Assembly (NCBI GenBank): GCA_025464915.1
Contig: JAODNF010000337.1
Coordinates: 1 to 6,345, forward strand
Reading direction: 5' to 3'
Length of the DNA stretch: 6,345 nucleotides
From: Frankiales bacterium
Lineage (GTDB): Bacteria; Actinomycetota; Actinomycetes; Mycobacteriales; SCTD01
Numbering within the stretch: the first letter of the stretch is position 1; each line of letters begins with the position of its first letter. The translations under genes and the position numbers were made by a program. This document shows, one piece after another, positions 1 through 4,803 of the stretch. Below the pieces are notes generated by a model that saw nothing but the letters and a program-made list of their open reading frames with translations, made no database searches and was not told where the DNA came from.

Positions 1-667
1 GGCTGAACTGGAAGGCTGCGAGGTTGCCGTCGTCCTCGGGCTCGGCGACGCCGCCGAGCTGGGTTTTCTCGAGGTAGGAGCGGTAGATGTCGCTGTCGCG
101 CGGGATCCCCTCCATCAGCTCGGTCGCGGTGAACCCGGGCCGGATGGAGTTGGCGCGGACGCCGGCCGGCCCGTACTCGTCGGCGATGTTCTTCACGAGC
201 TCCTCGATGCCCGCCTTCGCCACCGGGTAGGCCCCGAACCAGCGGTGCGTGACGTGGCCCGCGAGGCTCGACATGCCGAGGAAGGTGCCCGAGGTCCTGA
301 CCAGGTGCGGCAGCGTGTGCTTGGCGATCAGCACGGTGCCGAGGACGTTCTGGTGCAGCACCCTGGTGAACTCGGCGAGGTCCTGCGTGTGCGTCGGCGC
401 GAGCATGCCGCCACCGCCCGCGTTCGCGACGACCGCCGTGATGTCGCCCCGACCGGCTGCCTCGGCGACCGCCGCCTCGACGCTCGCCTCGTCGGTCACG
501 TCAGCGACGACGTAGGAGGCGCTTCCGCCGAGGCGCTCAACGCCCTTCTTGAGGGTGTCCTCGGTGCGTCCGGCGATCACGACGTCGTAGCCGTCGGCCT
601 GCAGCGCGGAGGCGCAGGCGAAGCCGATGCCGGTGCCTCCGCCGGTGACGAGGGCAGTGCGTCCCAT
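1..667 (-). CDS. Short-chain dehydrogenase/reductase (SDR), C-terminus cut by window edge
   Basis: This is a cytosolic NAD(P)-dependent oxidoreductase of the classical SDR family, which interconverts an alcohol and a ketone or makes a related redox change; the substrate is unknown. The 222 visible residues begin with the Rossmann cofactor motif TGGGTGIG (residues 8-15), followed by NAG (82-84), the catalytic Ser134 in MSSLAGH, and YPVAK giving Tyr147 and Lys151. The Ser-Tyr spacing of 13 is standard. Classical SDRs have about 250 residues, so roughly 25-35 are missing beyond base 1. The ATG at 667-665 is chosen because a good ribosome site (AAAGGA, 679-674) lies 6 nt upstream and the protein begins directly with the cofactor strand. 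The start overlaps the stop of the upstream F420 oxidoreductase by one base (TGATG), so the two are probably co-translated. In a steroid-type locus a hydroxysteroid or 3-hydroxyacyl-CoA dehydrogenase role is possible, but nothing in the sequence decides this. Confidence 0.93.
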   Translation of the reverse strand, partial: MGRTALVTGGGTGIGFACASALQADGYDVVIAGRTEDTLKKGVERLGGSASYVVADVTDEASVEAAVAEAAGRGDITAVVANAGGGGMLAPTHTQDLAEFTRVLHQNVLGTVLIAKHTLPHLVRTSGTFLGMSSLAGHVTHRWFGAYPVAKAGIEELVKNIADEYGPAGVRANSIRPGFTATELMEGIPRDSDIYRSYLEKTQLGGVAEPEDDGNLAAFQFS

Positions 668-1662
668 CAGGTGTCCTTTCGCAGTTCTCTGATGACAGGT
701 TCGAGCTCGGTCGGGGTGCAGCCGTGCAGGATCACACCATCACAGCCGAGGGCGTACTGGCCATGCACCTTCTCCGCGCACTGAGCAGGAGTCCCACTGG
801 CCGAGGCAGCGAACCACTCCTCCGGGATCAGCGTCCTGGCGTGCTGCAGCTGCTCCGGGGTGCCGACGATGTCCAACCCGGGGACGCTCCTGATCACGTC
901 GTCGTCCAGGAACTCCTTGAGGGCCCTGGGTTCCCAGCCGTTGGTGCGGACGAGCAGGTCGCCGTACCCCTGCAGGTATGTGCCGAGCCGGCCGACGGAC
1001 TTCTTGAGCCGCTGCTCCTCGGTGAGGTGGTCCGGGACGGTCGCGAAGCAGGACCACACCCGGATCTGCTTGCCGGCGTCGGCGGCGGCGTTCTTGGCCA
1101 CCTCGACGCAGTGCCTGGTCACCTCGTCGGTGAAGTAGGTGTGCAGGACCACGTCGTCGAAGACCCGGCCGGCGAGCTGCAGCGTCTTGTCGCCGAAGGC
1201 GGTCAGGCACATCGGCAGGTGCTCGTCGAGGCTGCTGTCGAGGTGCAGCACCGGCGAGCCGGGCCAGTCGAACACGGCTTCGCCGCGGAAGAGCCGGCGC
1301 ATCAGGAGGGCGAAGTCCTCGATCTGCTGCGTCGTGATGCGCGGGATGCCGTAGGCGTCCTGCATCGCCACGACGCCGCGGCCGAGGCCGAGGGTGAAGC
1401 GGCCGCCCGTCAGGGACTGCATCGTGCGCGCGTAGCCGGCGGTGACGGCCGGGTGGCGGGTGTTGTGGTTCGTCGCCGCCGTGATGATGCGGATCCGCTC
1501 GCTGACGGCGCCGGCGGCGCCGGACAGGACCGCCGCCTCCTTCTTGTTGTAGCGCTCGCTGATGAACGCGGCGTCGAGGCCGAGCTCCTCCGCCCTGCGC
1601 GTCTCGTCGATCAGGTCGCGGGAGCTGTCCGGCTGGCCGGCGAGCAGGTAGCAGGCGAGCAC
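667..1662 (-). CDS. LLM-class F420-dependent oxidoreductase (TIGR03857-like)
   Basis: The product is a 331-residue luciferase-like (bacterial luciferase fold, TIM-barrel) oxidoreductase that would use reduced coenzyme F420 or flavin in the cytosol. The start resembles the family pattern (YLLAGQP, residues 5-11), followed by ISERYNKKEA (34-43), ATNHNTRHP (63-71) and GGRFTLGLGRG (86-96). Near the C-terminus come SGTPAQCAEKV (289-299) and GVILHG (319-324). From memory these blocks resemble the actinobacterial F420-dependent group named after MSMEG_2249; no search was run. Length is normal and the frame is intact. The start is a GTG at 1662-1660 that directly abuts the TAG stop of the phosphotransferase (1665-1663). 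A GGGGG run 8 nt upstream (1675-1671) is only a weak ribosome site, so translation is probably coupled. Members of this group also occur near CYP142-type genes in mycobacterial sterol regions. The substrate is unknown; whether it binds F420 or FMN is inferred from family only. Confidence 0.92.
   Translation of the reverse strand: MLACYLLAGQPDSSRDLIDETRRAEELGLDAAFISERYNKKEAAVLSGAAGAVSERIRIITAATNHNTRHPAVTAGYARTMQSLTGGRFTLGLGRGVVAMQDAYGIPRITTQQIEDFALLMRRLFRGEAVFDWPGSPVLHLDSSLDEHLPMCLTAFGDKTLQLAGRVFDDVVLHTYFTDEVTRHCVEVAKNAAADAGKQIRVWSCFATVPDHLTEEQRLKKSVGRLGTYLQGYGDLLVRTNGWEPRALKEFLDDDVIRSVPGLDIVGTPEQLQHARTLIPEEWFAASASGTPAQCAEKVHGQYALGCDGVILHGCTPTELEPVIRELRKDT
674..679 (-). promoter_or_regulatory. 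Ribosome-binding site of the SDR gene
   Basis: AAAGGA on the minus strand, within the last codons of the F420 oxidoreductase, sits 6 nt before the SDR ATG at 667. It supports that start despite the one-base overlap with the upstream stop. Confidence 0.65.
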
Positions 1663-2670
1663 CTAGAGCACCCCCAGGTCTCGGATCGCCGCGCAGGACC
1701 GCTGGGCCATCACCGTCATCATGTCGCCGCCCCGGCCGGTCTGCGTCGTGAAAGCCCAGCCGAGCGCGACGATCAGCAGCGTGTGCAGCTGCCCGGCCCG
1801 GTAGTCCTCCTCACATGTGCTCAGGTCATACGTCGGGAGGTTGAGTCCTTCGTGGTACGCCTTGAGCGCGTCCTGCTCGACGGAGCGCCGGGTCTGGGGG
1901 TCGACGCTCGTGGAGATCCAGTAGGCCAGGTCGCGGGCAGGCAGGCCGACGGTGAGCGTCTGCCAGTCGACGACCGTGACCCCGCCGTCGGGGTGCAGCA
2001 TCAGGTTGTCGAGTCGGTAGTCGCCGTGCAGGAGCGCGAACCGCTCCGGGCGGGCGGTGAGGAACGCCGGGACCGCTGCGGGGAACGCGTCGAACGTGTC
2101 ACGGTCCTCGGTGCTCAGCCGCGGCCCGAGAGTGGTCAGGAAGGTGTCGGCCGCCATCCGGGCCAGGTCGCCCATCCCCTTGGCCGACTCGTCGTCGACG
2201 AGCGGCATGGTCAGGATGTCGAGGTCCTTCCACGCCGGGTCGCACCAGCGCGGCCCGTGCAGCCCGGCGAGCCCGCGCGCCCCCTCGACGACGATCTCCT
2301 TCGTCGTACCCGCGATCTGGTCGCCCTGGACCGCGGGTGCGAGGTCATTCATGAGCAGCACGAACTGGCTGCTGTCCTCCGTCGCGACGGCCGCACGGAC
2401 CGTCGGAACGGGCACCTCGAGAGTCGGTGCGATGTCGCGGTAGAAGGCGAGCTCGGCGCGGTAGCCGTAGGCGACCCGCTCGCGCACCGCGGGGTCCTCC
2501 GCGCCGGTCTTCGCGACCAGCGTCGATCCGTCGTCGAGGCTCAGCCGGTAGGTGCATCCGGTCTGCCCGGTGCCGATCGGGTTGACCTCGACCGCGCGCA
2601 CGTCCCGGTCGAGGGCCTGCGACAGCCACGACGCGGTGACACCGGCGATGCCGTCCGGGACTGTCACCAT
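1663..2670 (-). CDS. APH/choline-kinase-family phosphotransferase
   Basis: This 335-residue cytosolic protein has the protein-kinase-like fold of the APH phosphotransferase family and would transfer phosphate from ATP to a small-molecule hydroxyl. The N-lobe has a glycine-rich stretch GTGQTG (33-38) and a nucleotide-binding lysine in LVAK (Lys54). The catalytic loop is HGDYRLDN (215-222), with Asp217 as catalytic base and Asn222 as metal ligand. VVDW (233-236) supplies the second metal ligand, Asp235, in the DFG position. All key residues are present, so it looks active. The start is ATG at 2670-2668, overlapping the upstream crotonase stop by 7 nt. The next codon, GTG at 2667, gives a 4-nt GTGA overlap and is an equally possible start. 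No Shine-Dalgarno is visible upstream, which points to translational coupling. Such kinases in actinobacterial catabolic operons often sit beside acyl-CoA enzymes. A role in antibiotic resistance is unlikely here given the metabolic operon; the true substrate is unknown. Confidence 0.92.
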   Translation of the reverse strand: MVTVPDGIAGVTASWLSQALDRDVRAVEVNPIGTGQTGCTYRLSLDDGSTLVAKTGAEDPAVRERVAYGYRAELAFYRDIAPTLEVPVPTVRAAVATEDSSQFVLLMNDLAPAVQGDQIAGTTKEIVVEGARGLAGLHGPRWCDPAWKDLDILTMPLVDDESAKGMGDLARMAADTFLTTLGPRLSTEDRDTFDAFPAAVPAFLTARPERFALLHGDYRLDNLMLHPDGGVTVVDWQTLTVGLPARDLAYWISTSVDPQTRRSVEQDALKAYHEGLNLPTYDLSTCEEDYRAGQLHTLLIVALGWAFTTQTGRGGDMMTVMAQRSCAAIRDLGVL

Positions 2671-3455
2671 CCGGGTGGGAGGTTGCTGAAGTCGGCCTTG
2701 CGCCCCTCGGCGAACGCCGTCAGCGCCTCCGTGTTGGCCGGTCCGCCGAGGAGCCGCTTGAAGTGCTCGATCTCGCGGTCCTGCGCCTCGGCGAGCTCCG
2801 CGCGCAACGGCGCCCAGAGCGTGTCCTTGATGGCGGCGAGCGACGAGATAGGCTTGCTGGCAAGGACTTCCGCGTGCCGGGTCGCTTCGGGAAGCAGGTC
2901 CTCCGGGGTCGTGGTCCTCCAGGCGATGCCCATCTGCTTCGCCTCCTCGGCGCTCGCCCACTCCGAGCTCATCAGCAGCCAGGCAGCGTTCTGCCGGCCG
3001 ATGAGGCTCGGTACCAGCAGGCTCGACCCGAGCTCCGGGGCGACGGCCAGGTCGGTGAAGGGGCACTTGATCCGCGCGGTCGTCGACATGAAGACCAGAT
3101 CTGCGTAGCCGAGGAAGCTGACGCCCGCTCCCAGAGCCATGCCGTTGACGGCGATGATGAGCGGCTTCGGCAGGTCGGCCATCGCCCGGCAGACGCCCAT
3201 GAAGCCGTGCCGGCCGATCGGGACGCTCTCGGGGTCGGCGTTGCGCTGCGCCATCTCGCCGAGGTCGGCGCCGGCGCAGAACGCGCGACCGGCCCCCGTG
3301 AGCAGCACCGTCGCGACGTTGTCGTCGGTCGCGGCAGCGACCAGCTGGTCGCCGAGGGCGTCGAGCAGCTCCTCGCTGCACGCGTTGAGCTTGTCCGCCC
3401 GGTTCAGCGTCAGGGTCCGCACCCGGTTGCGGTCCTCGGCCAGCACCAGGCTCAT
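2664..3455 (-). CDS. Crotonase-fold enoyl-CoA isomerase/hydratase
   Basis: The product is a 263-residue crotonase-superfamily enzyme that acts on an enoyl-CoA thioester in beta-oxidation-like chain shortening. The CoA-binding and oxyanion-hole segments are AFCAGADLGEM (58-68) and NGMALGAG (104-111). Downstream, CPFTDLAVAPELGSS (131-145) resembles the ECI2/PECI delta3,delta2-enoyl-CoA isomerase pattern, with Glu141 in the isomerase catalytic position. The two glutamates of classical enoyl-CoA hydratase (Glu144 and Glu164 of the rat enzyme) appear to be replaced here, so isomerase activity is more likely than hydratase. This is a by-eye alignment. The ATG at 3455-3453 is chosen because the protein then begins in the usual crotonase way (MSLVLAEDRN) and GGGAAGG (3468-3462) lies 6 nt upstream. 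The frame stays open further upstream but runs through the hairpin repeats, with no crotonase-like sequence. Its end overlaps the phosphotransferase gene. Confidence 0.93.
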   Translation of the reverse strand: MSLVLAEDRNRVRTLTLNRADKLNACSEELLDALGDQLVAAATDDNVATVLLTGAGRAFCAGADLGEMAQRNADPESVPIGRHGFMGVCRAMADLPKPLIIAVNGMALGAGVSFLGYADLVFMSTTARIKCPFTDLAVAPELGSSLLVPSLIGRQNAAWLLMSSEWASAEEAKQMGIAWRTTTPEDLLPEATRHAEVLASKPISSLAAIKDTLWAPLRAELAEAQDREIEHFKRLLGGPANTEALTAFAEGRKADFSNLPPGW

Positions 3456-3461
3456 GCCCGG

Positions 3462-3468
3462 CCTTCCC
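3462..3468 (-). promoter_or_regulatory. Ribosome-binding site of the crotonase gene
   Basis: On the minus strand GGGAAGG precedes the ATG at 3455 by 6 nt. It fixes the start of the crotonase and lies only 3 nt beyond the 3' arm of the strong hairpin at 3472-3516, so that structure could affect ribosome loading. Confidence 0.65.
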
Positions 3469-3471
3469 GAA

Positions 3472-3516
3472 CTCTGTGGGCGTGGGCGACGGGTCGAGCG
3501 TCGCCGGCCCACAGAG
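3472..3516 (-). repeat. Perfect-arm hairpin element (element A)
   Basis: The arms CTCTGTGGGC (3472-3481) and GCCCACAGAG (3507-3516) are perfect inverted repeats of 10 bp. Inside them a second perfect 7-bp stem, GGCGACG (3485-3491) with CGTCGCC (3499-3505), encloses a 7-nt loop. The arms are separated by an asymmetric internal loop of 3 and 1 nt. The result is a 17-bp GC-rich hairpin between the P450 stop and the crotonase ribosome site. No T-tract follows in either direction, so it is not a textbook intrinsic terminator. It resembles a REP-type palindromic element or an mRNA-stabilising or attenuating structure. Confidence 0.85.
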
Positions 3517-3547
3517 ATCCCGGCGGCCCAGCGGCTCCGCTGCCGTT

Positions 3548-3592
3548 CTCTGCGGGTGCTGGCGACAGGCTCAGCGTGAACCACCCACAAAG
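3548..3592 (-). repeat. Imperfect hairpin element (element B), related to element A
   Basis: Plus-strand arms CTCTGCGGGTG (3548-3558) and CACCCACAAAG (3582-3592) match at 9 of 11 positions as DNA. In the minus-strand transcript both mismatches become G-U wobble pairs, so all 11 positions can pair; in a plus-strand transcript they would be A-C mismatches. A short inner CUG/CAG stem is possible. The inner sequence (GCTGAGCCTGTCGCC on the minus strand) resembles the core of REP-like repeats seen in many high-GC bacteria, from memory. It starts about 24 nt after the P450 stop codon. Confidence 0.7.
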
Positions 3593-3615
3593 TTCGGCAC
3601 CGGACAGGCGGGGGG

Positions 3616-4803
3616 TCATGGCGTGCCGACGGGGGCGGTCGGGGTGAAGCGGACCCGCATCTCCTCGTACCCGCTCACGAAGTTGGCCGGGCGCCACTCG
3701 GGCTCCTCGGGGGTGACCAGCTCGAGGTCGGGCAGCCGCTCGAGGAGGCGGTCGACCATCGTCTTCACCTCGACGCGGGCCAGGGCGTTGCCGAGGCAGA
3801 AGTGCGGGCCGACACCGAAGGCGAGGTGCTCGTTGGGGGTCCGGCCGATGTCGAAGGTGAACGGGTCGGTGAACACCTCCTCGTCGCGGTTGGCCGACGG
3901 GTAGAGCAGCACGAGCTTCTCCCCCGCCTTCATGTCCTTGCCGCGGAACGTCAGGTCCTCGGTCACGGACCGGGCCATGTTGCGGATCGGGCTGACCCAC
4001 CTGAGCATCTCCTCGACCGCGGACGGCAGCAGCGACCGGTCGGCGCGCAGCCGGTCCCACTGGTCGCGGTCCGTCAGCAACTGGTAGACGCCGCCGCTCA
4101 TGACGTGGCGCGACGTCTCGTCTCCACCGATGAGGATGAGCAGCGACTCGTGCAGCAGGTCGTCGTCGGTGAGCTTGTTCCCGTCGACCTCGGCGTGGAC
4201 GAGGATGCTGAGCAGGTCGTCGGTCTGGATCTCGCGCCGCTCTGCGACCGCACCGGCGAGGTAGCCGACGTAGCCGCCGAAGGCCTCGCCGGCGCGCTCG
4301 AGCACGTCCGGGTCGCCGGTGAGCGCGCACATCAGCGCGTCGGACCACTCCAGCAGGGTGCCGAAGTCGTCGGGGTTGAAGCCGAGCGCGCCGCCGATGA
4401 CCTCGATCGGCAGCCAGGCGACCACGTCCTTGACGAGGTCGCACTCGCCCTTCTCGCAGACCCGGTCGATGATCATGTCGGTGAGCTGGAGGACCTTGGC
4501 CTCCTGCTGCACCACGCGCCGGGGCGTGAAGCCGGTCGACACCAGCTTGCGTCGCCACAGGTGCTGGGGAGCGTCCATGTCGATCATCTGCGCGACCGGA
4601 CCGGAGTCGGGACGGATCCCCTGCGCGTTGGAGAACAGCTCCGGCTGCGTCGCGATGTCGCGGACGTCGGCGGCCTTCGTGATGCCCCACACCCGGCCGT
4701 CCCAGTGCACCGGGTCGTGCTCGCGCAGCCAGGTCAGCTCGTCCTGCGGGTTGCGACCCCACCAGGCGCCGTCGATGAAGTCGATCTGGTGCGTGGTCGT
4801 CAC
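3616..4803 (-). CDS. cyp142: Cytochrome P450, CYP142-like steroid side-chain monooxygenase
   Basis: This 395-residue soluble heme monooxygenase would use O2 and electrons from ferredoxin/reductase partners that are not encoded here. The I-helix oxygen-activation motif is LIGGDET (224-230), the K-helix ExxR is EEMLR (Glu265, Arg268), and the heme loop is FGVGPHFCLG (339-348) with Cys346 as iron ligand. Segments such as ELFSNAQGIRPD (55-66), MIDMDAPQHLWRRKLV (73-88), LIGGDETSRH (224-233) and RPANFVSG (381-388) closely resemble, from memory, mycobacterial CYP142. That enzyme oxidises the terminal side-chain methyl of cholesterol/cholestenone to a carboxylate. Length is normal for a bacterial P450. 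The start is GTG 4803-4801, with GGAG (4815-4812) 8 nt upstream. It overlaps the dehydrogenase stop by 4 nt (GTGA), so the two are coupled. The frame continues far upstream as an open shadow of the dehydrogenase gene, which is not coding. The P450 assignment is firm; the CYP142 subfamily is probable. Confidence 0.95.
   Translation of the reverse strand: MTTTHQIDFIDGAWWGRNPQDELTWLREHDPVHWDGRVWGITKAADVRDIATQPELFSNAQGIRPDSGPVAQMIDMDAPQHLWRRKLVSTGFTPRRVVQQEAKVLQLTDMIIDRVCEKGECDLVKDVVAWLPIEVIGGALGFNPDDFGTLLEWSDALMCALTGDPDVLERAGEAFGGYVGYLAGAVAERREIQTDDLLSILVHAEVDGNKLTDDDLLHESLLILIGGDETSRHVMSGGVYQLLTDRDQWDRLRADRSLLPSAVEEMLRWVSPIRNMARSVTEDLTFRGKDMKAGEKLVLLYPSANRDEEVFTDPFTFDIGRTPNEHLAFGVGPHFCLGNALARVEVKTMVDRLLERLPDLELVTPEEPEWRPANFVSGYEEMRVRFTPTAPVGTP

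Larger units (their letters stand above)
3468..3596. repeat. Paired REP-like (BIME-like) palindromic repeat block
   Basis: The block is bounded by CGAACTCTGTGGG (3468-3480) on the plus strand and CGAACTTTGTGGG on the minus strand (3596-3584), a 12/13 match in inverted orientation. Internally CCCACAGAGA (3508-3517) mirrors TCTCTGCGGG (3547-3556) at 9/10. Elements A and B are therefore two copies of one about 50-nt palindromic unit, separated by about 30 nt. This fills most of the 160-base gap between the P450 and the crotonase. I see no convincing -35/-10 promoter in the rest of the gap. Confidence 0.7.

Noticed and set aside
1663..2670. Aminoglycoside resistance gene.
   Set aside because: The APH fold alone does not show resistance. 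The gene is coupled to acyl-CoA and redox enzymes, and such kinases are common in actinobacterial catabolic operons.
724..3108. A 794-codon open frame on the plus strand, opposite three minus-strand genes.
   Set aside because: Its translation is low-complexity, rich in Arg, Gly, Val, Asp and Ala with no recognisable domain. It lies antisense to genes with full family motifs, as expected for shadow frames in very high-GC DNA.
2671..3381. Upstream in-frame extension of the phosphotransferase (to 572 codons), suggesting a fusion.
   Set aside because: The extension is an Arg-rich out-of-frame reading of the crotonase gene. The kinase domain starts naturally at the ATG at 2670.
3456..3590. A 45-residue N-terminal extension of the crotonase beginning at 3590.
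   Set aside because: It would be translated through both hairpins, is Arg/Pro-rich with no signal peptide or domain, and the ATG at 3455 has its own ribosome site.
3472..3592. Intrinsic terminators at the two hairpins.
   Set aside because: No T-run follows either stem on either strand, so termination cannot be claimed from sequence.
3468..3596. Terminal inverted repeats of a small insertion sequence or MITE.
   Set aside because: The enclosed 129 bp has no transposase, no target-site duplication was seen at the borders, and each half is itself a palindrome, which fits a REP-like pair better.
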